This document shows, one piece after another, positions 55,439 through 64,000 of a stretch of DNA of 64,000 bases. The DNA is from Bacillus thuringiensis (GTDB taxonomy: Bacteria; Bacillota; Bacilli; Bacillales; Bacillaceae_G). The notes below the pieces were generated by a model. The model saw nothing but the letters and a program-made list of their open reading frames with translations, had not been told where the DNA came from and made no database searches. The stretch lies in the NCBI RefSeq assembly GCF_022095615.2, contig NZ_CP155561.1, forward strand, positions 186,001 to 250,000. Reading direction: 5' to 3'. The position numbers and the translations under genes were made by a program. The stretch's first letter is position 1. Each line of letters begins with the position of its first letter.

Positions 55439-55773
55439 TTTCTGCTCTTCCCTTCTCTGAAATCTTGTACAAATTTAAGGGCTTGTTCTTTCAATTGTCT
55501 TTGTTGTATTTGTTGACGTAATAATTCGTCTTCTATTTTTTGCTCTTTTTCTCTTTCTAAGATATCTACTAAATTAGAAGGGAAATTTAACCAGCCAACA
55601 GTGTTAACGATAGCGGTTGATACAATTTTAGAAAGCTCTTCCTCTGTAAAATGATTTTCGTATATGGGAAGTATTCTGTTTACATAACTGTGGATATATT
55701 CTTCTCCTTTACCAAATTTAGCAAACTTTTTCCCATGAAATTTTATCGCATTCTCAACGGTCTTTATATTCAT
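55435..55773 (-). CDS. Replication-associated small protein upstream of dnaC
   Basis: A 112-aa helical protein (MNIKTVENAIKFHGKKFAKF…EELSKIVSTAIVNTVGWLNF PSNLVDILERE…) with a Gln/Lys-rich tail. It overlaps the DnaC-like gene by 4 nt (ATGA), the usual spacing for a DnaD-like or primosome partner. No clear DnaD motif is visible, so the family is uncertain. GGAGAAACATT precedes the ATG. Confidence 0.55.
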   Translation of the reverse strand: MNIKTVENAIKFHGKKFAKFGKGEEYIHSYVNRILPIYENHFTEEELSKIVSTAIVNTVGWLNFPSNLVDILEREKEQKIEDELLRQQIQQRQLKEQALKFVQDFREGKSRK

Positions 55774-56167
55774 AATGTTTCTCCTTTAATATATTATTTC
55801 AAGGAATGTAAATGATCTTACAGCTATAATATTCATTATATGGTTTGCTTTTGTTCTATTGATGCCACTTTGCATAAGCTTATATTTACCTATTATCAAT
55901 TTAGAAGAAAGTAAAATTAAAATCTCCAATATACAAAACAGTTTATTAAATATCTATTTTAAGAGGGATAATTTAAATTTTAGCATATAATGACATCTAT
56001 TTTAAAGTTTATTATGAATATAAATATTTATTTTAATAATAAGAAAATAAACGTGGGTATTCTTAAATATTAAAATTTCAAATATCGTGATATATGATGT
56101 AGAATACTTGTGTATAACTTCTAGTTTTAAATAGTGGTTAAATATTATAGTGATGGATGGTGTGGAA
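55774..56167. other. Very AT-rich spacer between divergent units
   Basis: It separates the replication-type operon from the TOPRIM gene. Several short A+T repeats (TTATTTTAAGAGGG; CTATTTTAAAGTTT; ATTTTAATAATAAG) occur between 55940 and 56050. It could hold promoters or an AT-rich origin, but no iteron set was identified. Confidence 0.35.
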
Positions 56168-57652
56168 ATGGAAGAAGTTGATAACCAATTGGCTTGGGAT
56201 GTTAGATTAATAAATCTTCCTTTATTAGAAGCCGAGGATATAATAAAGGCATTTAAAGGGCAATGGATTTATATTAAATTAGTTCACAATGATCATTCTG
56301 ATTGTTCTCGATCGAATCAAATAGGTCATTATTCTAAATTCAAAGTGAAATCTGTTAGTATAAGTGATGATGTTCTATTTATTTATGGTTTTGAAGATGA
56401 TGATCGCTTAATCATCTATAAGAATGACTTAGTACGTACAGAAGGCTCATTAACAAAAGATGAAATTAAAATTTATTTAATAAATCAAAATGCTAATTCA
56501 GAAATATATATTAAAAAATATTTACCTAAAATGAACACAAGACTAAACGAAATTACTGAGGATACAAATCATTTAATTATTACGGAAGGTAAGACGGATT
56601 GGAAACATTTAAAAAATGCTTTAAATAAATTTAAGAACAATTGTAGATACGATAATTTAGATGTAGACTTTTTTGAATATGAGAATGACGTTAATATGGG
56701 ATGGGGTACCTTGGAGAAAATGTGTGATTATCATGCTCTCTTTAGTAATGAAAAATTAAAAATTTTTGTTTTTGATGCAGACATTGAAAAGATAAATAAA
56801 AAACATGCTGGAGTTCCTTACATATATCATGGGAATAATGTTTATTCTCTTGTATTGCCCATTCCTAAACATAGAAAAAATAACCAGCTAATCAGTATTG
56901 AACATTATTATTCAGATAAAGAAATGCAGACTTTAGATACTTACAAAAGAAGATTGTATTTGGCTGGGGAATTTGATGTGAAAACTAAGGAACATAAAAC
57001 TCAAAAAAACACTTATGCTCTTAAAGTTAAACCAAGTACAGATTCAATACATATTTAAGAGAGGGTACTATATGTAGAAAATGATGTTGCTACTTTTGAA
57101 GAAATAGCCAAGAGAGGACAAAACATAACAATTTCTAAAAACGATTTTGCTAATAACATTTTATTAGGCGTCGTGCCTTTTTCAAATATATCTACAGAAG
57201 TATTTAGTATTTTTTTTGATATAGTTGCTGATATCTATAAAGACTATATTAAAAGTAACAATCCATTATTAAATGAAAATTATATTACTCTATGTAAGGG
57301 GATAAAAATAAATAAGATTAATAATGATTTTGATACTTTATTAATTAATTGTTCATTTAATAAAGAACAGTTAACTACACTCAAACAAACTAAGCTATTT
57401 GGAAATAAAATGGAGTTATCTGCAGATAAAAAATTATTATATATATCTATTATTCTTGATAGTTATGAAATCAGAGTTTCTATACCAACTTCAGATGAGT
57501 TGATTCAATTTCTTAGTAAAAAGTATAGCAACAATTATAATAGAATAGAATTATTATTATATAACGATACGGGGTTGTTATATAGTAGTATAGAACTATT
57601 TGCTACTGATGTTTCTTCAGTTTTTATAGAAAAAATTATAAGTCAATTATAA
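56168..57652 (+). pseudogene. TOPRIM-domain (OLD-like) protein split by one ochre stop
   Basis: The frame from ATG 56168 has a TOPRIM core: the Glu motif LIITEGKTDWKHL (E140) and the Asp motif KIFVFDADIEK (D203, D205). Its N-terminal 120 residues are an unknown beta-rich domain. A TAA at codon 297 (57056) ends it, but the same frame continues without break for 198 codons (ERVLYVENDVATFEEIAKRG… to KIISQL at 57652). The tail reads as normal protein. I infer a nonsense mutation in a gene of 494 codons. TOPRIM proteins of this type are often nucleases in phage defence. The first part might still be made. Confidence 0.65.
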
Positions 57653-57792
57653 AACGCATAAAATGTCATATATGGCTCTACAATAAATTTAATAGCGATA
57701 TGATACAACGTTTTAGATATCTTGTTTTAAGATAAACACATTACCATAGAAAAATGTTAATTATATATCATCTATAGTAATGTGTACTCCTC

Positions 57793-57828
57793 AAGTGTTT
57801 GTTAAATCGGAATTTAACGAACACTTGG
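57793..57828. terminator. Long palindrome
   Basis: Arms of 16-17 bp, loop 3 nt, one mismatch. It may end the TOPRIM transcript. Confidence 0.5.
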
Positions 57829-58040
57829 GAAAATGGTAAGTACACCCCTTCCTATTTGTAATTTGTTGTACAAGGACATGAAACTCCAAACTAAAGTTTA
57901 GAGATTTATAGAACTAAACCCATTTAATTTTGTGTAAGACGCTCCTATTCTTATCTATTTATCTATATTAATATTCGAAATTAATTAATCATGTTATATA
58001 TAACTCTTAAATATATGTAAGTCACGTTTAGTACAAAAAA

Positions 58041-58075
58041 ACAGGAAAAACCTATTCGTAGATTTTTCCTGTTTA
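58041..58075. terminator. Terminator of the toxin operon
   Basis: AACAGGAAAA / TTTTCCTGTTT stem downstream of the minus-strand translocator gene. Confidence 0.65.
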
Positions 58076-58179
58076 ATATTGCGTAACAGCAATATGTTCT
58101 CCAAATGTTATGATTTCACCTATGGAGAATAGCCAATAGGAGAGACAAAGATTACTTTAATTATATGGTATAGTTATGA

Positions 58180-60579
58180 TTATCTATTTTGTTCGATTAA
58201 CATTTTATTATCATCATCCCACTCATCAACAGCGAACACTTGGATTTTATTAGAATCTGCAGGAGCGGTACCACTTTCACCACTACTTGGTCCAATTCTT
58301 ACTCTTCTGACTCCATTGGAATCCTTTATATGTGAATCAGGAAGTATAGAACTCCAAGTAACATCATTAAAGTAAAGCTGGTACCTTACTTTATTACTAG
58401 GAAATTCATCAAATAAAATAGCACTTACTCTTTTGGTTTGTTTATCCATAAATGTCTCCCATTGCTTGACCGTATGATTCATATCATATAAACGTTGAAA
58501 TGTAGCAATAGTAAATCCTTCTACTTTTAACTCAAATATATTTTCTACATTAATAACTTCATTATAGGTAACACCATAATAAGAAACATCTCCATGCCAT
58601 AAAGTGCGCCCTGTATCGATTTCTACACCACCTTTTTTCTTGCCATTCATATATAATTCATATTTTGCTGTTTTAGGTACACCACTTGGCATTAAAAATT
58701 CAAAATACATCTCTTTATGCTCTGTTTGATAAGTACGCGTTCTAACTTTTTCAATCATCTCAATATGCATACCTGCTCGTAACTTGACATCAAATACTGA
58801 TTTAACACCTTGGCGCTTCATTTCGTTTTCTGTTGCTACATCTACAATTAAGTCAACTTTATCACTCGAGATTTCCCTATCATTAATGTATATTTTATTA
58901 CTTCTTTGTTTTGCTCCAAAACCAATTATGAGTGCTTCTTTAAATGTCATTTCTGGTACGGTTTGCTCTACGGGTGTTGTTCCAGGTGCCGCTATATTTC
59001 GTCTGACAGCTGGCCCACCGATCATAGTAAATGTTATTTCTGCGGTATTTGCTTTTATTTTAGAGATAACATTCGTCCAATCTTGACTGCTTGTGTAATC
59101 CTGACCCTGTGAATCAATTAAAACAACCTTTGCATCAAATCCAAGAGTGTCTAATTTTAATTGGTCACCCTCTTGAAGACGGGATACATTTCCTTGGTCT
59201 AATAGTAAAGATTCCCCAAAGTGTGTTGGCTTATCGAAGGCCAACGGTGGTCTTGATTGAGAAGGGTAGGTAGAACCAGGAAGGACTTCTAATCCCTTAT
59301 GAGTTTCACCAACTAGTGAGCTTATTAATGAGATAGCATCCCCGTTTGGTGTTTTTGGAAAGTGTAATGTAAATAGTGGCTTTATATTAAACACCGGTGC
59401 CGTTCCTGTATTTACGTATCTTACATTTGGTAGAATCTTTCCTGCCTCAGCGTTATTAATACCTAATACCTCATTCCAATCTCGTGTTGTAGAATCAGAT
59501 TCAGAGTATTCATTTGTAACGGACGTAGTAGTTGAAGATTCATAACTTGTGCTTACAGACCCGCCAAAATCTAAAAGACTAGCACTTGCTTCCACTGTCG
59601 CGCCCCATGATTCTGTATTTGATACCGTATTTGATGTACCTCGTGTTACTTGTTTACTAGATGATCCACCTTCACCTGACTGGAAATTTGTATTCGGTAT
59701 GACTAAATATTTCTCCATACTAATATGCACATCCGGGTAAGCGGCTACTAAGGGATGGTGTGCTTCTTTGATGACACGGGTGTCCATTTGTATCCCTGTA
59801 ACCTTTTCATAATCACTGTATGGATCATCACTTGTGCTCCATTTTCTTGGTGATGTTCTATATTTTATTAAAGGGGGTGCATGTACAGTATCGTCCCATT
59901 TAACTAAATCTTTTACACCAAAATCTCCATCTACTACTGTGTATCCTTCATATTCCCAACTATCCGGGATATTATCACCATCTGAATCTGTTTCTTCACG
60001 GATAAAATCAACCACAACAGATTTTAATTGATGCAAACTACCAGTTACAGTGGGGATATCTTTTTGTGCAAGGCTTGGTGCATGTAAGACTTCATGAGGG
60101 ACAACAGTTTTCTTTTCTTCTGTTCCCCAAAAGAGAGTAAAGGCACCTTTTTCATCTGGATGTACGTGATATTCAATAATAATTTTATATAGTGCATCTT
60201 TTTGAAGCGTAACTGCGAGTTCTCTTCCTAGAGTATCAACAACAATTGTTTGATCTACCTGAATCATAACCTGATCATGTTTTCCTGCTGAGAAGACGTA
60301 ATCCCCATCTTCTTTTGGTTGAATAAATCCTTGCCAGCGAACAGATTGAATTAGCTGACTTGCCTTAAACCTTGATGTTTTTATATTATCTGAATGAATA
60401 TCTTCATTTACTAAGCTATTTCCTCTTATTAATAACAAATTCTTAAAATCTTTATCCCCATAAAAATAGCCCATTAATCCATGTTGTTTTCTTATACGGT
60501 GTTTATCATCCGTCATAGTAGCAACTAATTGATCAGAGTGATTTATATTTCCTTTATCGATATTCTTCTGATTTCCCAT
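58180..60579 (-). CDS. Vpb/Vip1-like binary toxin translocation component (799 aa)
   Basis: A B component related to Vip1/Vpb, clostridial Ib/C2II and anthrax PA, which forms a ring-shaped pore and delivers an enzyme into cells. Residues 33-170 are a PA14 domain (GLMGYFYGDKDFKNLLLIRG…SVRWQGFIQP…). Residues 198-209 are the calcium motif DSDGDNIPDSWE. Then come YRTSPRKWSTSDDPYSDYEK, a Ser/Thr-rich pore-loop region (SASLLDFGGSVSTSYESSTT), and oligomerisation and receptor-binding parts to 799. There is no signal peptide: residues 1-32 are hydrophilic, as in C2II, which is released by sporangial lysis. GGGGGAG precedes the ATG. It follows an EndoU-type gene by 49 bp. Confidence 0.88.
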   Translation of the reverse strand: MGNQKNIDKGNINHSDQLVATMTDDKHRIRKQHGLMGYFYGDKDFKNLLLIRGNSLVNEDIHSDNIKTSRFKASQLIQSVRWQGFIQPKEDGDYVFSAGKHDQVMIQVDQTIVVDTLGRELAVTLQKDALYKIIIEYHVHPDEKGAFTLFWGTEEKKTVVPHEVLHAPSLAQKDIPTVTGSLHQLKSVVVDFIREETDSDGDNIPDSWEYEGYTVVDGDFGVKDLVKWDDTVHAPPLIKYRTSPRKWSTSDDPYSDYEKVTGIQMDTRVIKEAHHPLVAAYPDVHISMEKYLVIPNTNFQSGEGGSSSKQVTRGTSNTVSNTESWGATVEASASLLDFGGSVSTSYESSTTTSVTNEYSESDSTTRDWNEVLGINNAEAGKILPNVRYVNTGTAPVFNIKPLFTLHFPKTPNGDAISLISSLVGETHKGLEVLPGSTYPSQSRPPLAFDKPTHFGESLLLDQGNVSRLQEGDQLKLDTLGFDAKVVLIDSQGQDYTSSQDWTNVISKIKANTAEITFTMIGGPAVRRNIAAPGTTPVEQTVPEMTFKEALIIGFGAKQRSNKIYINDREISSDKVDLIVDVATENEMKRQGVKSVFDVKLRAGMHIEMIEKVRTRTYQTEHKEMYFEFLMPSGVPKTAKYELYMNGKKKGGVEIDTGRTLWHGDVSYYGVTYNEVINVENIFELKVEGFTIATFQRLYDMNHTVKQWETFMDKQTKRVSAILFDEFPSNKVRYQLYFNDVTWSSILPDSHIKDSNGVRRVRIGPSSGESGTAPADSNKIQVFAVDEWDDDNKMLIEQNR

Positions 60580-60628
60580 TTTTAAACTCCCCCTTTAAAC
60601 TACTCTATTGATGTTACACGTATAACAT

Positions 60629-61267
60629 TTAAGGCTTTTCATACTTTGGATAAGCTGTAATTACTTCCCCTGAAACAGGGACACATTTCATTACAATCAT
60701 CGAACCAGTGACGGGGTCTCTTCCTTCCCATGTTTCTGTTCCATTAGAACTCCCTATTTTTTTAGCGACATCATAACTACGGCCAATTACATCAACAATC
60801 TTCTCTGCATCCCAGTCTTTTGGAAACATCGTACTCTCTTTCTCTTTCCATTTATTCCATTTTGTTTCTCTTAACCAAACTTTTGCTTTATAAACACCAT
60901 TTTTCCCCGATGGTGCATACCCCTCATCATTTTCTGTTAATGGACGTACTGCTCTGGTCTTTTCAGAGTTTTCGTTTGGTGATTGATCTGGCCCAACCGA
61001 ATCTAAATCAGAACCAGGAGTAATGATGTGCATACCCACTGGCTGATTTTTGGTATATCCAGCTTTCGATATGCCTCCTAAAAAAATATGGGCGATGGAG
61101 CTTGTTGAAACGTCCTTATCATATAAGGCTTTTTCAGTAACTTGACCATTATTTTTTCTTAATTTAAATTTAGTTTTTACCTTGTTCAATAGCTTTGTTG
61201 GAATGATAGGATTTGCCAGTATGTTCTCTTCTTCAAATGAATGTAAAGGCATATCATTTTCTTCCAT
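60629..61267 (-). CDS. EndoU-type ribonuclease, putative A component (212 aa)
   Basis: The C-terminal 155 residues match the bacterial EndoU pattern: H60 (SIAHIFLGGI), H80 (PVGMHII), Lys-rich YKAKVWL, the signature STMFPKDWDAEKIVDVI (145-161), and the closing VITAYPKY (202-209), which holds the Thr/Tyr expected at the active site. EndoU enzymes cleave RNA, often tRNA, and serve as toxin tips in CDI and polymorphic toxins. Residues 1-58 are charged, without a signal peptide, and may be the docking region for the translocator. GAAGGAGAGATT precedes the ATG. It is first in an operon with the Vpb-like gene. Catalytic residues are inferred, not proven. Confidence 0.75.
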   Translation of the reverse strand: MEENDMPLHSFEEENILANPIIPTKLLNKVKTKFKLRKNNGQVTEKALYDKDVSTSSIAHIFLGGISKAGYTKNQPVGMHIITPGSDLDSVGPDQSPNENSEKTRAVRPLTENDEGYAPSGKNGVYKAKVWLRETKWNKWKEKESTMFPKDWDAEKIVDVIGRSYDVAKKIGSSNGTETWEGRDPVTGSMIVMKCVPVSGEVITAYPKYEKP

Positions 61268-61304
61268 AGAATCTCTCCTTCTATTGATTGATAAGCACTA
61301 TTAC

Positions 61305-61369
61305 TTAACATCCATATCCCAATTTCTCAAATTGAAGTCGGATGTTAAGAGTACCGTATATAACGGCAC
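61305..61369 (-). promoter_or_regulatory. Structured leader/operator of the toxin operon
   Basis: The outer arms TTAACATCC (61305-61313) and GGATGTTAA (61340-61348) enclose an inner palindrome CAATTTCTCAAATTG. An imperfect palindrome, GTACCGTATATAACGGCAC, lies just upstream at 61351-61369. No clear sigma-K or sigma-E promoter was found. Confidence 0.45.
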
Positions 61370-61573
61370 ATTTATCATATATAAAAAAACACCTTAGTTT
61401 TACATTTAAATCCAAAAAAAGGTATCTTCTTTGTTGATAAATATTTTGGTGGTTGTTAGGATAAAGAATTCATAGCTACACAGGTGAGAACGCGCCTAAA
61501 TTCAGATTACTGTTTTTTTGACCATTTATTTTGAGAAGAATTTAATTTGTATATTTTTAACAAGACATGAGGT

Positions 61574-61714
61574 GTGATTCCTGTTGAAGAGCAATCTGTT
61601 GACCCATTGAAATACATGGTAATTTTACGTGGACTAAGGAATGAAAGTAAACTTTTGGTATTATTAGAAAAACAAAGAGAACCTGTAGTAATTACTACTG
61701 TAGGTTTCGAATAA
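61574..61714 (+). CDS. Possible small protein (46 aa)
   Basis: An open frame reads IPVEEQSVDPLKYMVILRGL RNESKLLVLLEKQREPVVIT TVGFE. The ribosome site GAGGTG overlaps the GTG, so the start is unsure. The composition is protein-like, and it resembles a truncated DUF-type domain. It may be a remnant. No family is recognised. Confidence 0.3.
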   Translation: MIPVEEQSVDPLKYMVILRGLRNESKLLVLLEKQREPVVITTVGFE

Positions 61715-61811
61715 AGTTTGATTATTTTTATTCAACTACAGCTCCCCGATAGTTATTTTTGAATATAGTTCACTATCTAAAGATACTTCACCTACTTACA
61801 ACAAACTTCTA

Positions 61812-62453
61812 CTATCCCATCGCTGTCAGCAGAACCATAATTCCATTAGTTAGACCATGAATGATAACTGACGGCCAAATTGAATTGGTTCGTTCATACG
61901 CCCATGCAAAGACTATACCACTCAAGAAGTTTACAGGCATCGCATTATAAGTTGGAATGTGGACAATTGTAAAGATTAATGAGCTTAGAAAAATAGCCCC
62001 TATCATACCAAAACGTGTACGTAGCCATCGATATAAAAAACCACGATAAAAGATCTCTTCATATATTGGTGAAATGATCGCCGCAGAAACGAAAGCAATA
62101 AGAACAGTGAATAAATTTACGCTTTGCTGTATCGCCTCAGTTTTACTGTTCTCATAAGAATTCCCAATAAAGCTAGTAAGCACCATTACTATTACATCAC
62201 CAACTAGTAAGATAATAGTTAATAAGAGAATAAATTTCCAGCTCTTTATAGAGAACGACCTAATTCCCACTTCACTCCAAGAAAGTTTCTTTGGACGAAG
62301 GACCATAAAATACACACCTAAAACTAAAACAATCGCCATTGTTAATCCTGTTAAAGTTCCTGAATATAACTCATTGTTAAGCCACTGAGAATAAATAGGT
62401 TTTACTAAGAATTTTATGCATCCTATAACAAATACAAATTCGAGTAGCATCAT
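61812..62453 (-). CDS. CPBP-family intramembrane protease, 5' frameshifted
   Basis: A CAAX-protease/bacteriocin-processing family membrane protein with about seven hydrophobic segments. The motif EEIFYR (E132, E133, R137), then FTIVHIP and IIHGLTN give the three conserved metal-binding or catalytic motifs. In Gram-positive bacteria such proteins act in bacteriocin maturation or self-immunity. Upstream, ATG 62523 with AAAGAGGG starts MMNEEKGHELEGVRPLGIK, then goes out of frame at an A-run near 62468; one A fewer would fuse it to this frame. So about 22 N-terminal residues are shifted off. Internal initiation at 62453 could still give the whole membrane core. Confidence 0.7.
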   Translation of the reverse strand: MMLLEFVFVIGCIKFLVKPIYSQWLNNELYSGTLTGLTMAIVLVLGVYFMVLRPKKLSWSEVGIRSFSIKSWKFILLLTIILLVGDVIVMVLTSFIGNSYENSKTEAIQQSVNLFTVLIAFVSAAIISPIYEEIFYRGFLYRWLRTRFGMIGAIFLSSLIFTIVHIPTYNAMPVNFLSGIVFAWAYERTNSIWPSVIIHGLTNGIMVLLTAMG

Positions 62454-62565
62454 TAATAGAAATTCTTTTAATCCCCAAGGGTCTTACTCCTTCCAATTCA
62501 TGTCCTTTTTCTTCATTCATCATCCCTCTTTCTTTGTATGATATAACCTAACTATAATAGGTGAC

Positions 62566-62580
62566 GTGACGTAACGTCAC
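62566..62580. promoter_or_regulatory. Perfect palindromic operator candidate
   Basis: GTGACGTAACGTCAC, overlapped on the left by another GTGAC copy (GTGACGTGACGT). It lies 43 bp upstream of the CPBP gene start. Confidence 0.5.
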
Positions 62581-62667
62581 TTACAACCTTCATTTTCAGG
62601 GGGAATTACATAAATCGATGGATTACAGGAGGATATGCATCCAAACGACTTAATTTCACCCCAACAA

Positions 62668-62705
62668 GGCGTCCCATCCACATTTTAACGAAAATATACT
62701 CTAAG
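62668..62705 (+). repeat. 38-bp Tn3-family terminal repeat
   Basis: Starts GGCGTCCCATCCACATTTTA and ends ACTCTAAG. It borders the tnpA gene and matches the orphan end at 943-980. Confidence 0.7.
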
Positions 62706-62725
62706 CAAATTCCGACAAAAAATGA

Positions 62726-62760
62726 GCCGAACTTTCTACTCTAAGAAAAATCCGGCTCTT
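62726..62760. terminator. Hairpin at the 3' end of tnpA
   Basis: GAGCCG…CGGCTC stem overlapping the end of the minus-strand tnpA. Confidence 0.5.
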
Positions 62761-64000
62761 ATTTTTAAACTTGTTGTAAAGGACGAAGAGATTCCTAACG
62801 TTGTAGTATCTTTCATATTAAATCGATACTCACCTAAAAAGTTGATATGCTCCCACCCTAGTGATGAGATATGTTTTAATAGTTCTTCGTTAAAACCATG
62901 CGCACTTCTTAACATTTCTACAGCTTTGCTTAAATATACAGTATTCCATATAATGATGGCATTAATGAGAATACTTAATACACTTGCTCGTTGCAACTCA
63001 TCTTGGAGAGCACGTTCACGGAATTCCCCGTGTTTCCCAAAAAATATTGCTCTTGCTAGTGAATTCATTGCTTCCCCTTTGTTTAATCCTCGTTGAACTT
63101 TTCTACGTAACGTTTTATCTGAAAGATAATCTAAAATAAAGATAGTCTTTTCAATTCTACCCATTTCTCTTAATGCCTTTGCTACCTTATTCTGGCGAGT
63201 ATAAGAACCTAACTTTCCCATAATTAGTGCACCGGACACTTTTCCTTCTCGAATTGAATGGGCTATACGTAAAACGTCATCATTATTTTCATAGATCAAT
63301 TTCATATTTACTTGTCCTCGTATAAGATCTTCTATATTTGAAAAATCTTTAGGTGAACCAATTGTATACAATTTAGAACTGGATAAGTCCCTTAATCGGG
63401 GTGCAAAACGGAATCCTAACAGGTGAGTTAAGCCAAATACTTGGTCAGTATAGCCGGCTGTATCCATATAATGCTCTTCAATCATTAAATCAGATTCATG
63501 ATGAAGTAACCCATCAATCACATGTATAGCATCTCTTGCATTCGTGTTAATAACTTTTGTGTAAAAGGAAGAAAATTGATCACTTACGAATCTATATATA
63601 GTCGCTCCTTTACCACATCCATAGTGTGGATTCGAGCTAGAACTCAAAGAGGATACCCCAATTTGAACCCGCATTCCGTCCGATGATGAAGTAGTACCGT
63701 CACCCCAGTATGAAACCAAGGGTAACCGATGTTGAAAATTAGCCAATATTGCTTGTGCACGATTTAATGCATCATCATACATACGCCACTGACTTGCATT
63801 AGCTAACTAATGATAAGAGATATTTGGTGTAGCCTCTGCCATTTTCGTAAGTCCAATATTTGTTCCCATAGCCATAAGTGAAGCAAGAGAAATAATGATT
63901 TCTTCCCCTTTAGGTGGTTAGTTTGTGGATGCGTGAATAAATTGTTGCTCGAAGCCTGTCCAATTCGCTACTTCTAGAAGTAAGTCGGTAAGCTTAACCC
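62736..64000 (-). pseudogene. tnpA: Tn3-family transposase, C-terminal part, runs off window
   Basis: The last 348 residues of a Tn3 TnpA are open from 63782 (DDALNRAQAILANFQHRLPL VSYWGDGTTSSSDGMRV…GKGATIYRFVSDQFSSFYTK…HVIDGLLHHESDLMIEEHYM DTAGYTDQVF…). They hold the catalytic Asp and Glu regions. Upstream of 63782 the same frame continues as protein (EATPNISYH, stop, LANASQW; …HASTN, stop, PPKGEE…) but with at least two in-frame stops before the window edge. It differs from the tnpA in the cry transposon and belongs to another Tn3 group, matching the 38-bp end at 62668. Confidence 0.75.

Larger units (their letters stand above)
57653..58179. other. Intergenic with palindrome and terminator
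   Basis: A near-perfect palindrome, CAAGTGTTTGTTAAAT / AATTTAACGAACACTTG, lies at 57793-57828. The terminator of the binary-toxin operon lies at 58041-58075. No gene is seen. Confidence 0.45.

Noticed and set aside
58784..60031. Plus-strand frames across the translocator gene
   Set aside because: Shadows of a well-supported 799-residue protein.
60629..61267. ADP-ribosyltransferase (Vip2-like) identity for the A component
   Set aside because: No STS, E-x-E or Rossmann-like ART motifs are present, the length is half that of Vip2, and the C-terminus fits EndoU instead.
1..64000. tRNA or rRNA genes
   Set aside because: No cloverleaf with conserved T-loop, and no rRNA-like sequence, was noticed anywhere in the window.

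Overview
The window looks like a large plasmid of the Bacillus cereus/thuringiensis group. It is AT-rich and carries a three-domain Cry toxin gene with a separate Cry C-terminal gene, collagen-like exosporium proteins, YjcZ-type sporulation peptides, CalY/camelysin, IS231 and IS240 (IS6-family) elements and Tn3-family transposons. There are no housekeeping operons. Broken genes and insertion-element debris are dense, as is usual for accessory plasmid DNA.

Layout. 0-4.3 kb: an esterase-like hydrolase, a complete IS231 copy whose transposase has an internal UGA, and a broken secreted protein. 4.3-12.7 kb: a spore-surface island on both strands with three collagen-like/BclA-like proteins, a Cys/Lys/Trp-repeat coat-like protein, a MerR-like DNA-binding protein and a strongly structured non-coding segment with degraded copies. 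12.7-15.9 kb: an IS231-derived MITE, three tandem YjcZ-type modules, several very small genes and a 4-fold-beta-flower protein. 15.9-18.2 kb: an IS231-like cassette carrying an XRE regulator and a membrane protein as passengers. 18.5-25 kb: a secreted protein of unknown role, HU, small DNA-binding proteins, AbrB, a tyrosine recombinase, MerR-like and ankyrin proteins.

25.7-34.7 kb: a Tn3-family transposon with terminal repeats of about 52 bp. It carries a two-gene cry operon (toxin plus C-terminal crystallisation-type protein), a serine resolvase with a putative res site, and a tnpA broken by three frameshifts. 34.8-40.3 kb: two tandem unknown paralogues, calY, a second tnpA end, a GNAT pseudogene, and an IS231 fragment fused to a second cry C-terminal fragment. 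40.4-51.7 kb: IS240 copies in three states of decay, small HTH proteins, a candidate 26-aa amphipathic peptide, a decayed resolvase and an Rpn-type nuclease. 51.8-57.7 kb: a TIR-domain protein bracketed by long palindromes, a XerS-like recombinase, a DnaC/DnaI-like operon, and a TOPRIM gene split by one in-frame stop.

58.2-61.3 kb holds the most interesting locus. It is a two-gene operon whose first product ends in a bacterial EndoU ribonuclease domain and whose second is a Vip1/Vpb (anthrax protective antigen-like) translocation component. Neither protein has a signal peptide. I read this as a binary AB toxin in which an EndoU RNase takes the place of the usual ADP-ribosyltransferase. This is inference from domains and gene order. 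The window ends with a frameshifted CPBP protease gene and the end of another Tn3-family transposon.
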